Source: Lutjanus erythropterus (Eukaryota; Chordata; Actinopteri; Lutjaniformes; Lutjanidae). From it: a stretch of 64,000 nucleotides of DNA. Position 1 is the stretch's first letter. Each line of letters opens with the position of its first letter. The notes below the pieces were generated by a model. The model searched no databases and was not told where the DNA came from. It saw only the letters and a list, made by a program, of their open reading frames with translations. The DNA is taken from positions 35,173,874 through 35,237,873 of the forward strand of contig CM034606.1 of NCBI GenBank assembly GCA_020091685.1, given 5' to 3'. A program made the translations under genes and the position numbers. Positions 1 to 12,268 of this stretch are shown here, one piece after another.

Positions 1-469
1 TCCAACCTGGTGGAGGAGAGAGGGATGGAGGAGGATGGAAGAATTAAAGTGGCAAAATTATTGTCATTTCATTCATCATCAGTAGACAGAGAAATAAAAG
101 TGATAAAATACTTATACATATAGTATCAATCTGCAGTTCGGCTTTCATTAAAATGTTGTGATACAATATTTTATACATAGTTTTTTGAGGCTAAACGTGA
201 AATTACCCATACAGTGATTTATACATTGCATTTATTGCAGTATCTGCCTTGATAACTTTACTTTTCCCATCATGATTTCATTGTGCATAGCAGTGGCAGT
301 TAGATGAAATGATGACTGATATTTTCCTACAGTAGGATTGATGTACCATCTCAATGAGCTTTGAAGCCAATTTTTGAATATCTTCATCCTAAACCTAAAT
401 GACTCCTGAGGCTCTTTGCTGGTGATTTCAAACAAGTGCTGGGTACAATGGGACAAACAAGTCCGAGGT

Positions 470-885
470 CCCTGTCTCTATTCCCCCTCATTTGTGAACA
501 GGACCCTGAGGTACTTGAACTCCCTCAGGTGGGGCAGTGACTCACTTCTAACCAGGAGAATGTAATTTGACATTTTCCAGCAGAGAACCATGGCCTCAGA
601 TGTGGAGTCTCATCCTGACTGCTTCACACTCGGCTGTTAACTATCCCAGTGTGTACTGAAGCTCACAGTCTGAGGCCAACAGAATCACATCGTCTGCAAA
701 GAGCAGAGAACCGATTCAAAGTTCCCCAAACCGGACAGTTTGCTCCTTCTGGCTGCACCTTCTTCATGAAGATGACAAACAGGATGTGTGACAAGGACTA
801 ATCCTGGCAGTCCAACACCCACTGAAACCACACTTGACTTGCCTGCCTTTATGATGTGTAAAGTTAGAAAGCAAATGACCAGCAT
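470..885 (-). mobile_element. LINE reverse-transcriptase remnant
   Basis: On the minus strand the sequence encodes broken pieces of a non-LTR reverse transcriptase. The catalytic motif LFADDVILLAS is readable around 685-715, preceded in another frame by a VGVGLPGL-like fragment and followed by FKYLRVLFTNEG near 500-530. Motif order is as in fish LINE RTs. Frame changes and missing residues show it is dead. The exact family was not determined. Confidence 0.8.
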
Positions 886-1754
886 TATTATGGCTCAAGT
901 GAATCAATAAAGGCTGTGTGCTTATTGGCTCACTGACACTGGTGAGATTTGCTCTGTAGGTATCAAAATTTGGTATAAAATGACGAGCCACTTTTTGACA
1001 CTCGATGGTATTGAAGCGATTCTGTCGGTGCCATAAGAGTACGGGCGTCTGATACCCAGTCCCCGCTATGAGACACATTTTAGTTGACGTGTATTAAAAT
1101 TCTTGTTTCATTCGGTGTATAACCTACCTATTTTTACATTGGGAGAATGTAAGAATCACTTTAGGCCTACAACAATAAATGAAAACTAAAATGTTCAAAT
1201 AAGAATCATTATTGATTCTCAATTCTTTTTCTGTCAAAGCCACAGGGAGACACTGCAGAGGTGCAAAAGAGCTGCTTGAGGCTCTGGAGCTGCAGATAGC
1301 TGACCCCTGACCCTGTCAATTAAATAATTGACAGATCAAGAAATTTTACCACATTAATGCAAGTCTCATGGTGTGGTCATGGCACTGTATTGTCAAATAA
1401 AATACATGCCTCTTCCTGTTCAGATGCACAAATGGCTAGACTCTCTCCCAACAACTACTGGGTAAAAAACAAAATCCTAGGCACATCTGAGATGAGTATA
1501 ATTTTGTCATGTTATTACTCTTTGCTGTCATGATTGTTTTTAGTGCCTTTATTTTAGTATTTCAAGTGATATTTTCTGTTTTGAATGAAAATGTGGTTAT
1601 TGGACACAGCGTGTTGTCTGTGTGTCACTGAGCCTGGATTAGTGAACATCTCTGAATGGACTGGGGACACATAAATTGTGTGTATATACTAGTGATAAAT
1701 AAAGTTTGTGTGTCTGGCCTGATGTGGTGTGACCTGTGTGTGTGTGTGTGTGAG

Positions 1755-2245
1755 TGTAGCTCCATGCAGCACCATGCTCTTGTGATCACAGCGCTGTCCC
1801 GCTTGCTTCTCGCCTCTTGATTATTGGAGAATAACTTGCACTCAGCAGGGCGGATTATTGCAGAATAACTGTCTCTTTGTTGCCATTTAATACCCTCCAT
1901 GACCGTGACTGTGTGCGACTCTCGCACGTTTGATACCTGCACCGTAGCAACCATTTAAAGGGGGCCGCTGGCCTTGGCGACCGGGCAGCCCTGTGCTTCG
2001 ACTCGTGCCCCCCTCCCTCGCCCTGGAGCTCAATCCGCAGGCTCGGGCTGGTAATCCCCCAGCCTTACCCCAGGGGGCCTTCTTATTGGACCAGGGCTTT
2101 CCCCACAGGTTGCCTTATTGGGTGAGAGCTTTCTCATTGCCAGGGTCTCATGACTAAGCCCGGGCCAATGGGGAGTCTGTGATGAGGCTGAGTTTGTGTC
2201 TGTGTGGGGTAGTGACCCCTCGTTTTCCCCTTACCACTAAAACCA
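1755..2245. promoter_or_regulatory. candidate conserved non-coding block with CCAAT-type sites
   Basis: This is a GC-richer, repeat-free stretch inside an AT-rich intron. It has three ATTGG/CCAAT motifs (about 2094, 2119 and 2165), a TGATTATTGG motif near 1818 and a TTTGTTGCC segment near 1877. No ORF or repeat explains it. Function is inferred only from composition and from its place in the fbxw4 locus. Confidence 0.4.
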
Positions 2246-3040
2246 AGCAGCTTAGCACATGCCACACAAAAAGAAACTCATTCAGGCCAAAGGGATACGA
2301 GCCTGCTCATTCATAACTAAATAATGATGTCTCCATCACAGCACCACCTCTCCAACTAAGAAGAGATCATCAATTCATAACCCTGCCCTCTGAAATCCTT
2401 CAAAGTCCATGATTATAATCTTGCACTCCTCTGAAAAAAGTGCAAAAACAAACTCAAATGTGAGAGGAAAATAAAAACTAGGTTTCCATAAAATGGACCT
2501 GACATCTGCACATGGATCTTAAAGCCAGTAATAGCACCATGCGATGAGCTGATGCACAGTGCAAAACAGCAGGGATTCTCAAATTGGTAGGTCACTGGCT
2601 TTTATGGGCCCCGTGTGATTACAGGATGGAGGTGTAAGCATATAATCTGTCAGAATGACTGTATCTGTTAGTGAGCAGCGGCACAATGTTCTGATCTGAC
2701 CAAATCCTCTCTACCGCTTGTCTGGGTCCGTCCTGTTGAACACCTGAGTCTGGCCTCCAGCATGCCTGACTTGCAAAGTGTCACATGGCAGGTTCTAAAA
2801 CATAGCTGACTGGCTGAGTCATAATCATCACACACAGTCTGTACGCAGAGGGTTAGTGATGTACTCAGGAGAACACACCGTCATACTATTGGCTGCAAGC
2901 TGTAAAAAGCTTGTGTCAAATACTGTTAAAGTCATCAAGCCCAAATCAGTGGAAATGTCTATAATACAATCCTGTAATGCACGTGGATCATGTTATAAGT
3001 GGGGTGTTTTGTCATAAAAATTGCAACTAAATTACGTGAC

Positions 3041-3505
3041 AAAATAATCTATAATGTATAATGCTTCTCTAAAATGCTGGGGGCATGTCCACTCTGCTGT
3101 ATCAGTATCACACACCACTACAACCTGAAACCTGAAACATGGACGCTCCATCTAGCAGTTTTATTGGACATGTCCAGACACGTTTGAGCCAGAAGAGCCA
3201 GAGGTATTTTTTCCTCTGTGTCAGGTTATTGGAACTGAAGTGAGCTGAAGAGAACTGCTGGGCTGATTTGGACTGTGAGAATCGCTGAAGGTACGTTTGA
3301 AAATAACTGTTAGGGATGGTGAAAGGAGGGAGAGGTGGTGTTATTCATGTGCTGGTTCATGGAGCTTTTATAATGTTAGGGGACCATGGCTCCAGCATGT
3401 CACCAAGACATGTTTCAGGTACACTCAAAAAATCCTGAACACAAAAATTATGAACAACAGTTTTATGATCTAACTCTACAATTCAGTACTACATAATTCT
3501 CAGAC
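3041..3505. repeat. interspersed repeat, copy 1 of pair
   Basis: It shares long diverged identity with 42710-43180. Shared landmarks include ATGCTGGGGGC(A/G)TGTC, CACCACTACAACCTGAAAC, GGAACTGAAGTGAGCTGAAG, GGGACCATGGCTC-like and CAGTACTACATA. Both copies are in the same orientation. Family unknown; no coding capacity seen. Confidence 0.7.
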
Positions 3506-5469
3506 TTTTCACATGTTCTCAGCAATATTTTTTAACACATATAATGTGTTGAAAAGAAAAACTCCCTTTTTCCTTTACATAGACTTGAAGTTACACACAT
3601 TTTGACTAAGTCAACACTGACTATTGTTTTTACACAGGAAATGAACAGTGGTCTTTTGGGTGAAAGTCCTGTATTTAATTGGCACATACACCCATCCATT
3701 CCAACTCCTCCACTGAGGGACTTTCTTGGCCTTTATACTATGTCATTTGATTTGATGGCATTGAAATAACACTAGAGGGCCAACTACAGCATCATAGTTT
3801 GAAAAAAAGGGGGCACTGAGTGAGCTCCTGTTTTTGACGTGCTGGGAGTGAGAACAGGTTGGTCAATTAGGGAAAAAAAGTCAATATGTCAATAATGCTT
3901 CATCAGCACTAAAAGACTCAAAACTACATATTCCAACCTGTATGTCACATGCATAGTACACTGTAGAACATCAAGTTTTTGACATTGCAAACAAAATATT
4001 AGCCCCCAATTCAACACGGCAATTCAGAAAGTGTGACCAACAGTAGAAGTGCCCCATATAGAACACTTATGACCATTCTATTTTTAGAGATTTTCCCATT
4101 ATTAGGACCTCATATCATTTGTGTCTGTTCCACGGCAGCCTGATCAATTTGTGATGTGGCCCCTCATGAAAAATAATTGCCCACCCCTACTCTAGAGTCA
4201 TGATGACATGAGTTTTTGAGAGTCAAAAATATAAAATATTGGGGACAATTGAGTATTGCCTTTATATTGGTAGGGACATGTCCCTACTGTCCATACCCAA
4301 ATCAACACCTATGCTTGTAGGCCAGTACCAGAGTCTTGAGCTCATCAGGAGCTGCAGCAGAAGCCAATGAGGTGAACAGAGAAGAGGAGTGCTGAGGGAA
4401 GACTTTGGGTTGGACAGGTCTCATGGCAGGAGAGGACAAAGTCACAGTGACAGGGAGATGACAAGCACCAGGGTGAGGACCTGGACTTCCTCTTTAGTGA
4501 GGAGGATGTGTCCTCACTCAAACTGAAGATCAGCACCCAACCTCAACTCTGACCCTCTGTACTGTGTGTTGTAGTTGTGTGCACACAGTTTTCCTGTGCA
4601 GTGAAGGATTATTAGCAACTCTTCAGGTGTGCTGACTTTCACTTAGACCTCCAAATAAATGTTTTAGATCATCTGGATAAACAACCAGCTTGTTTCCAAA
4701 CCTGTGTGATAGTCTGACTGCTTGTGTTTCTTGACCTGTTGGACTTTGCTGTAGTAATGTTTGCAGGTCTAAGTTACTAAGTGAGTGTTATTTTGTGACT
4801 TATGAATCACCATAAACCAAAACTGATGAAGACGAGATCGATAAAACATTTTGGAATTAAATCATTGTATACTGGAATTGTGCAACTTCTTTCATTTGTA
4901 TCCTACCAAAACGCAGAGAAAGAGAATCCTGGTTGTTAACCTAATCCCAACCCTAATGAGAATGATCCTCACCATTAAAATAACAACAATTCAAATGGAA
5001 ATCATCGTTTTTGGAGAGAAATAATCTTGCTGATTGAGAACAAAGCAGTTTGAGCTGCAGTGTGGCAGCTACTTTGTGAGATGGGTAGACTGGTGGCCCT
5101 GGGGGGCACAGACTTAGTGATTGTTATGAAGGGGCTACTGGCTGTGTGACATACAGGGTCTAAGTCCTGATTTCAGCCTGTCTGGTCTCACTGCAGGAGT
5201 CAGGTTGGCTTTAGGGGCCACACACACGCAGGTTGTGAAAGGAATCATTAATGAATTGACAATGTTGAAAAAAATAGAAGAAGCGAAGGGAATTATCCTT
5301 TAGTGTGGGGACAGTTGAAGAAAAGCAGTGTGTGTTTTTGTGTCAGAAGTGGCTGGAGGCTCTTGTAAAGTTAAGTCTGAGCTCTAAACAGGAGCCTGGG
5401 GACGCACTGAGAAACAGGCCCTCTTGTCAAAAGCCGTCAGACAGGTAGAGAAAAGAAACCCTGCTGAGG

Positions 5470-6110
5470 TTTTTACAAACCCTAAAACAAACAGAGGGGA
5501 GCCACGCAACCTGCTGCACGTCCACCCAATTTAGCCCGCACCTCTGAGCCGGCTGCAGCAGGGGGAACGTGAGAGACAGTGGAGAGGAGGGCCGCTGGCT
5601 GCTGGGACCCATCAACAATGACCACTTTCAAAATGTCACATACACGTGTGCGCTGCAAAGACAATACGCCTGCAATTTGTATAACAGAGCGTCCACCCCG
5701 ACGCAGACATTTCACCCCGCTCCTTTCAGTTTCAGGAATGTCAGGAATCCCAGCCTGGCCATTTGATTGTAAAAAAAAAAAAAAGGAGGTCTCCCTTTCT
5801 AAAGGAACAGAGGGGAATCTTGGGAGTTGGGAGTGATGGTCAGGGTTCTTTCTCTTTGATGCTTTTTTCCCCCTCTGTGTTTAGCCATGAGCGAAGACAC
5901 TGTGAAAAGTTGGGGTGCTGCTCCAATGGCGCCACTTGTGTGGGATCCCCCTCTATATGGCTGATCATAAGACCTCTTTGTACAGCCGAGACGAAAAAAA
6001 AGGACACAGAATTAATTGCAGTGGAGGGAAAAAGAGAAAGTGTTAAATGAAATTAAAATCAAAGCTGCAAGAGCTCAATGGGAGCCTGGGCTTTATGACC
6101 CCCCGTCTTC
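5470..6110. promoter_or_regulatory. candidate conserved non-coding block
   Basis: This is a moderately GC-rich block with few repeat traits and several open frames on both strands, which I take as chance. It has clustered homeodomain-like motifs: ATTAATTG at 6011-6018 and a HOX-like TTTATGAC at 6091-6098. A TATATGGCTGATCATAA segment lies near 5954-5970. A poly-A run at 5771-5784 interrupts it. Candidate enhancer by composition and locus only. Confidence 0.4.
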
Positions 6111-6289
6111 TCTAAGTGTTACCATACAAGTTTACAACCTGCTGTTAGCGTATCGGTGCCAACATCAAGAAAATAATGGTACAAATGTAGATTAGTCACG
6201 GAAAGCATCAAATAGGACTGAAATGATCAATATCTAACTTGCAATTATTAAAAAAAAAAGTTAAAAAATCTGCCAGGTTTGCAATATCA

Positions 6290-7270
6290 AGACAATATCT
6301 GAAGAAACTGTAGTGTGAATGCAGGTTGTTGAAAATCTGACCCTAGTAGAATTTTTTGGTTTATTTTGTTGGTAGAAGCAGCTGATGGAGTATGAGAAGC
6401 TGGAAAAGCGGGAATGCATCTAATTAGTAAGAATGGGGTTGAAAACTTGATTAAAACTCATAATTTATGAAAGATGTGGAGCATTATAAGGTTTGAATGG
6501 AGTTCCTGGCTTACGTTTCTTCTGATTTGAAAATTTAACTCCTTCAAATCCCCATCTCAGTGTAAAAACTAGAGAAGACAATTTCTGAAGAGACTGCAGT
6601 GTGAATGCTGGATGATGAAAAGCTGAAGTTGAACTGCTGGCTTTATGTTGTATGCAGAAGTAGCTAAAGGAGTATGAAGAGTTGGAAAAGTGAAAAAGCA
6701 TCTAAATAGTATGAACGGAATTTAAAAGTTGATTAAAACACATTTTATGAAAGATGTGGAGCGTTACAAGATTTGAATGGAGTTTCTGGTTTAAAGTATG
6801 AATAATAGCAGGTGAGGTGAATGGGTTCTGTCAAAATTTTCAGTTTGCTAGTTAATGGTGTCTCTTCTGGTTTGAAAATTGCACTTTTTCAAAATCACAA
6901 TCTCAATGCAATAATAACTACAGAAGACATTTTTTGAAGACATTGTGGTGTTGAAAGGCTGACAATAAACTGAATTGCTGGCTTTAATTTGAATGAAGAA
7001 GCAGCTGAAGGAGTATGAAGAGTTGAAGCATTGAATTAGTATGAATGGGATTTAAAAGTTGATTAAAACCAATAGTGAAATTTAAGATACAGAGCATTAT
7101 AAGGTTTGAATGGAGTTTCTGGCTTTAAGTATGAATGAGTAGATAGTAGCCAAGGAAGTTGATAGATACTGTCTAAACTTTCAGTTTATTACAGCTTGTT
7201 CAGACATTAAAGTTAATAATGTCTATTCTGATGTGAAAATTGCACCCTTTCAAATCGCAGTCTCAATTGT
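6290..7270. repeat. imperfect tandem repeat, three units of about 0.3 kb
   Basis: Three diverged head-to-tail units are visible. The landmark ATGAAAGATGTGGAGC recurs near 6467 and 6748 and, decayed, near 7081. GGTTTGAATGGAGTT(C/T)CTGG, AGGAGTATGA(A)GAG and GAATGCTGG-type segments recur at matching offsets (about 280 and 330 bp apart). No coding potential is evident. I know no named family. Confidence 0.75.
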
Positions 7271-8628
7271 TCAGCATCAACCGTGTTTAAATTCAACTTC
7301 TCACTGCTTGAGCGGTGAGCCAACATGTTAAACAGCATGCCATAAACAAGTGATCTGATTTATGACAAACACAGTGAGCACTTCTGCTTGTCCTTCAATG
7401 TAAACATTTCTCACAGTGCCGCCACTATTTTCCACAGACACAGACAGGAAGTGACTGCTGGAATCCTTCCTGGAAGCTCGCAATGTCTCTTCTGTGATCT
7501 CACTGCGGCAGCAGCTGTTTTGCTGCTCGTTGTTTGGTGCTGCAGGTGTAACAGTGTCGGGTTTATGATGTTTTGGCTCAGGTGGATGTTGAATCAAAGG
7601 CACACGCAGTAACACTAATGCACAGGGTGTGAGGCTGATGCTGGTGGGTGTAGGGGCTGCTGGTGGTGTGTCATAGGAGGAGAATGTATCTGCAGTGTCT
7701 GAAAGTATTACTGGAATTGTGGGTGAGCCAGTGTGTTAACAAGGGCATGCAAGTTATTATTCCAGGATGTCTATCACCATGTTAAATGTTAGACTTTTTA
7801 GGACCTTCTAATGCCAGAATTTAATTAAATTTAAGGTTGATTTTGCAACATATTAAAGATCAATTTTGACTCTAATGCCTGTAGATGTAAATGTGTTCAA
7901 AATCTGTTAGACGGAGATGATAAAGGGTCAGCTGATTCTGTTCTGATGTGAAACACATACACAGTGCCTGGCTGTGACAGTGTGAGCGCTGATTAAAGTG
8001 GTGGTAAGATTTAATGGATGTGATAACAGTAAATATGAAGAATGCACCCTGATCACCCTCACCTTGCACTCATCTAACTGTACAACCACACACGGCCTGG
8101 TTTGCTGCTCTCGGCAGCTTATCAGATAGAAAATCACACCAGGGGGGATTGTGTGTATGTGTGCGTGAGACAGTAACAAGCTGCCTGGATGATAACAACA
8201 AAGTCATTTCACCCTCAGGCTCAAACCGCAATCAACCTGCTTATCTGCCATTAATATTTGGACAAGAAACAACTTTTTAAAAGTAGACTAAGACAAGATG
8301 GAAGTTCCTTTAGTTGGGCCAAGGACTAGATATGAAGCACTTTGTCAGACATATAATATAGTATGAAACATTGTTGCATTCATCTATGCATTACAGATAT
8401 ATCTTTCTAGCATTCAGCATTAATTCACATATGACAGACCCACTGTAGAAACAGCCCACAATGCTGCTGTCATTATTAGTATGTGGTCCACAGAGGGAGT
8501 GCTGTCACTGCTGCAGAGCAGTGCTTGGTTCAACACTGATAATATGAAGGAAAAAGTGTGTTCTCACTTCTCCCACAGGCTGAACTATTGATGGGTTTTA
8601 AAACATGCTTAGTTGTTGAAGCCTTCAA

Positions 8629-9000
8629 GGGACAGTTCAGCCCAAAATTAAAAATACATATTTTCCCCTGCTCTGTAGTGTTGTTTGGATTTGGATTTTT
8701 TTGGTGTGAGGTGCAGAGTTAGGAGATATCAGCTGTAGAAATGTCTGCCTTATCTCCAATATAATGGATATAATGACCCAGTTACTCAAGATAATCCACA
8801 GACCTTGGTGTGAGCAGTTTCATGTAGGAACTACTTTCTTTAGGCAGGAAGTAATTCTGGTACGTTCTACTACAGAAAGAAAGTAGTTCCGACATGAAAC
8901 TGCTTATAACAAGGTCTGTGAATTATTTTGAACAACAGGGTCATGATTTCTGCAGAGACATTGCTGTTGAGCTTTGAGCACTATTTTTGACAAATTGTAT
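8629..9000. mobile_element. MITE with internal hairpin (GGGACAGTTCAGCCC family), copy 1
   Basis: It starts GGGACAGTTCAGCCCAAAAT and contains a large internal inverted repeat. The GCAGTTTCATGTAGGAACTA arm near 8814-8833 pairs with TAGTTCCGACATGAAACTGC near 8884-8903, and the outer AATCCACAGACCTT pairs with AAGGTCTGTGAATT. Related copies are at 56120-56504, 59051-59405 and 60630-61050. Right end approximate. Confidence 0.7.
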
Positions 9001-9169
9001 GTAAAGCTGGATATTCATAATTTCATCCATGGAGATAATTATCGGATTATTAGCAGACTACATCTGAAATACAGTATGTATGTATAGTAAGTATAGTATA
9101 GTATGTTTTCATTGGTGTATAATAACCTGAAAATAAGAATTGTTGTGTTTTCATTACCATAGGTTAAGC

Positions 9170-9420
9170 CCTTTATATCTAGAGAGGGAGCAGCTCCTCC
9201 TCATAGAGGCCGCCATGTTGCACCTCCATGTTTCTACAGTAGCCCGGAACAGACAAACCAGTCACTGGCTCTAGCTACAGCCTTTCACATTTTGCAGGAG
9301 TTTCATAGCCACCATATGTTCTCCTATACACTAGGAAGCTGAGAATGAGTTGAGGTGTTTGCAACCTGGAAGCTCACCACTAAACCTAACTAAAGTAAAT
9401 CCTGCACACTGGTCCTTTAA
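9170..9420. mobile_element. short interspersed element (GGCCGCCATGTTGCACCTCC type)
   Basis: It contains GGCCGCCATGTTGCACCTCC, then ATGTTTCTACAGTAGCCC and, at the end, CACACTGGTCCTTTAA. I recognise this as a very common short repeat in percomorph fishes. Noncoding; borders approximate. Confidence 0.65.
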
Positions 9421-9689
9421 TTTTCTTTAATCATAAGACATAAGAGATAATAACTGAATGATACTTTTATTACAGTCATCTCAAGAATGTGAAATACATT
9501 TATTGTCTCCCTCTGTGTGCTTTAAACATTGTCCTGCTGTGGTCTTCAGCATTCAGTCCAGACTTCTGCCACCTAAAAATTATATTTATTTATTGCTGTT
9601 GATTGTGTTTTTTAATCAATATAATAATCAAAATTGAGTTTTTAATGTGTAGAAGCTTTTTGTACCTTAGCTGATAAAATAAAAGTGAC

Positions 9690-10095
9690 ATGGAATATTC
9701 CTCAAAGATTTTATTGTGTTTTTGTGGACGGTTTTGTGAACATGTTGCTTCATCATAAATACATTTCCATGTCAAGGTTGGGGGCATTTTTTCACATCTG
9801 GCTGGGGAGAAAAACCAATCACTTGGACTGTAGAGGACACATGCATTATCTGGGTCTGTTACACCTTGTAACCATGTCAATTTCCCTCACCACCTGCAAC
9901 CTCCAGAGTAACCTGTCCAGCTGTCCCTTTCCTCACTCTCCCTATGTTTCTCCTGTCTTCTCCCCTCCTCAGATTTCCCCACCATTTGGAAGCAGGAAGC
10001 AGCTTTTTGTGTCCGGCCCTGTGCTGTGTCGTGTCGGCCTGTTTTAATTGGCCCAGGTAAAGCTGGGAATTACAGCGGCCATGGCGGGATGTATC
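9690..10095. promoter_or_regulatory. candidate conserved non-coding block
   Basis: This repeat-free block has ordered, complex sequence, including AAACCAATCACTTGG, TTTTAATTGGCCCAGG and AATTACAGCGGCCATGGCGG. It has overlapping chance ORFs on both strands but no recognisable protein. It lies in fbxw4 intron 6, where an Fgf8 enhancer would be plausible. Composition-based call only. Confidence 0.4.
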
Positions 10096-10627
10096 AGGTT
10101 TAAGCCTCTCCTTTCAGACACAGGAATTTTCAGAGGCCCCTCATTTTGAACTGCTCTTTGCTCAAGACTGGTGTGTTCCATGGTGTTTTTAAACCTGTGC
10201 TTCACTGGTGCTGCATTCATCCACACATGTGGAACATTCACATCAACAGAAGCCATGGGGGAGCACTGACCTGCTAAACTGGGTAAACAAGAGGGTATTT
10301 TTTTGCAGTGGAACTTAACAAGCCATTTTAAATACTTCTGTAAAGATGACCTGTCATTGTGCTGACTTTGCTTTTTTAACATGAAACCAAACCACACCAG
10401 CATTTGTTTACAGGTCAGTCTTAACTGAAGAAAAATGGCAGCAACATCGATGTATGATCCACAGGCCAATGCTTCGTGTACTTACATGTCTATGGTCCCA
10501 CTCATCTACTGTTCCCACCTCCCTCATCCTCTCTGGCCTTTATTGCCCACCTCCTTGCCTGCATCTCATTTCCTCATCAGTCTTGCAGATATTTACCCGG
10601 TCCATTCCCACCCATACTCTGGAATCT

Positions 10628-10958
10628 AGGGCTGCAACTAACAAATATTGTCATAATCAGTTTTTCTCGATCAATCATTACCTGTTTGGTCTATAAAATG
10701 TCAGAAAGTGTTGAAAAATGTATTTCCAAATGTCCAAGATGATGTCCTCAAATTTCTTTTGTTTTGTCCACAACTCAAAAATATTCAGTTTACTGTCAGA
10801 GAGGAGTAAAAACACCAGGAAATATTTAATTTTAAGAAGCTGAAATCAGAGAATTATGACTTTTTTCTTTAAAAAATTCTCAGACTAATTAATCAATAAT
10901 CAAAATAGTTTGCGATGAATTTAATAATCAATCAATAAATGATAATCGTTGCAGCTCT
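10628..10958 (+). mobile_element. MITE, GGGCTGCAACTAA family, copy 1
   Basis: It begins GGGCTGCAACTAAC and ends CGTTGCAGCTCT, forming short terminal inverted repeats. Internal landmarks are AAATGTCAGAAA, TCCAAGATGATGTCCTCAAA, TTCAGTTTACTGTCAGAGAG and AAGAAGCTGAAATCAGAGAA. Other copies are at 24982-25269 (+), 26545-26830 (-), 50098-50408 (+) and 57625-57932 (-). Common in percomorph genomes. Confidence 0.85.
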
Positions 10959-11665
10959 ATCGGAATCTGTGTATGTGGATTTTGTGAATGTGAGAAATGC
11001 CTGATACTAGATTGGCAGGAATTCCTTAATTCCTTAACAGCCAGCCGGCCAGTGAGCTCATAGAGCTCTGTTTCTCAACAGTCACTCAGAGCACTGCAGC
11101 CAACGCAGCAGATGACTTCAACAGCATCTCTGTCTACTGTGTCATATTTAGAGCTGCTTTAGGTAAACTTTATTTGATAACGTGCCATAAAGTGATTTCA
11201 ACGTTACTTTATTTGTCTCCCTTAGGAGAAATCTGTCTGGCATAAAGGGAAACTGCTGCATCAAACCAGACATTACATTATAAAAACAATAATAAGAGCA
11301 TTTCATAGGTTACATGTTTAAAACAATATCTTATGGTCATAAAAACTGTGTAAACTAGTCACCACATTCCTCACATTCATACTGGGACAAATTCTAATGG
11401 CATAATACTACTACCCAGGTGTTCAGACACACACTTACATTGCCACACTGATTGTATCGCCCAGTTTATACACAGTATGTCTACTGTACAGCTACTTTTA
11501 TCTGGATCAAACAATCATAACATGCACATATACATGACCTCAAGTCTGTGTTACTAGATAAATCTTTAATAACAGATAAAACTTTTCCTGTAACTGAACA
11601 ATCACAACTGTAGCCAAAGATGTTTTTGCAGTTTAAAGCATGACGGTAATCAGGCATGACATTGA

Positions 11666-11666
<1 letters not shown>

Positions 11667-11725
<59 letters not shown>

Positions 11726-11734
11726 CATCATCAT
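11667..11734. repeat. (ATT)n microsatellite with ATC tail
   Basis: About 19 perfect ATT units are followed by three ATC units. The poly-isoleucine frame across it is not a gene. Confidence 0.95.
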
Positions 11735-12202
11735 AGGCAAAAGATGTGTGTTTGGTATGTATATCTTATGGACAATACTTGACAAATTTGTAATTAACAT
11801 GACTGGATGTGTTATAATGCCGTATGCTTGTTTGCAATTAACTGTATGACTGCATTTTTTTACTCACTCTGCCTTGGATCACCAATCCTGTGCTTGACTG
11901 GTAATGTTGGGATAGTCATGTGATGCTGAGGAGATGTATTGCTTGAGTATTCTTCAGTGTGTACAGTGTGCTGTAATGGCATATTTCATTCTTAATTCAA
12001 AAGGCAGTATGCAGTACATATGAGGAAAAGAACTGCTTTAATGTTGCTTAAAGAAAACCCCATTAAAGCTTGACTTTCTATTAAGCAGGATTGCAGTGCA
12101 TGCTTGGAGAAGCACGTGTGATGACAAAACATCTAAGCAAAGTGACCAAAATGTTAATTGTCTTGCTGTGTAGAGTGATGTCGGATCAGCTTCATGACTT
12201 AC

Positions 12203-12268
12203 CGTTCAACATCCCAGATACGAAGAGGGGAGAAGTTCTCACAGCATGCAGTACCTGTTACAAAGGAG
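12203..12268 (-). CDS. fbxw4: fbxw4 exon 6 (third WD repeat, second half)
   Basis: This 66-nt exon stands 33.7 kb from exon 5. It has a TTTACAG acceptor and a GTAAGT donor. In the phase left by exon 5 it reads SSFVTGTACCENFSPLRIWD followed by VER, almost identical to human SSFVTGTACCGHFSPLRIWDL. The phase on both sides (1+63+2) is consistent. GH is replaced by EN in the turn after CC. The next exon (human NSGQL onward) was not found leftward. Confidence 0.96.

Larger units (their letters stand above)
1..12202 (-). other. fbxw4: fbxw4 intron 6 (partial; no coding exon found)
   Basis: I scanned the minus strand for the expected downstream WD signatures (RYWD, RLWD, GAGVLD, CGYDT) and found none with open frame and splice sites. 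This stretch therefore appears to be intron 6, longer than 12.2 kb. It holds a LINE remnant (470-885), candidate non-coding blocks, a 0.3-kb tandem repeat and MITEs, described separately. Unlisted parts such as 1080-1750, 2260-3040 and 3510-5470 show no feature I can name. Confidence 0.7.

Noticed and set aside
10044-10469. 141-codon minus-strand ORF
   Set aside because: The peptide has no recognisable domain and partly overlaps a GC-rich unique block; chance open frame most likely.
10470-10530. Minus-strand TGGGACCAT followed by a GTAAGT donor, resembling a WD-repeat exon end (fbxw4 exon 7)
   Set aside because: The frame has a stop shortly upstream, there is no acceptor, and the peptide (VDEWDHRH) does not match FBXW4.
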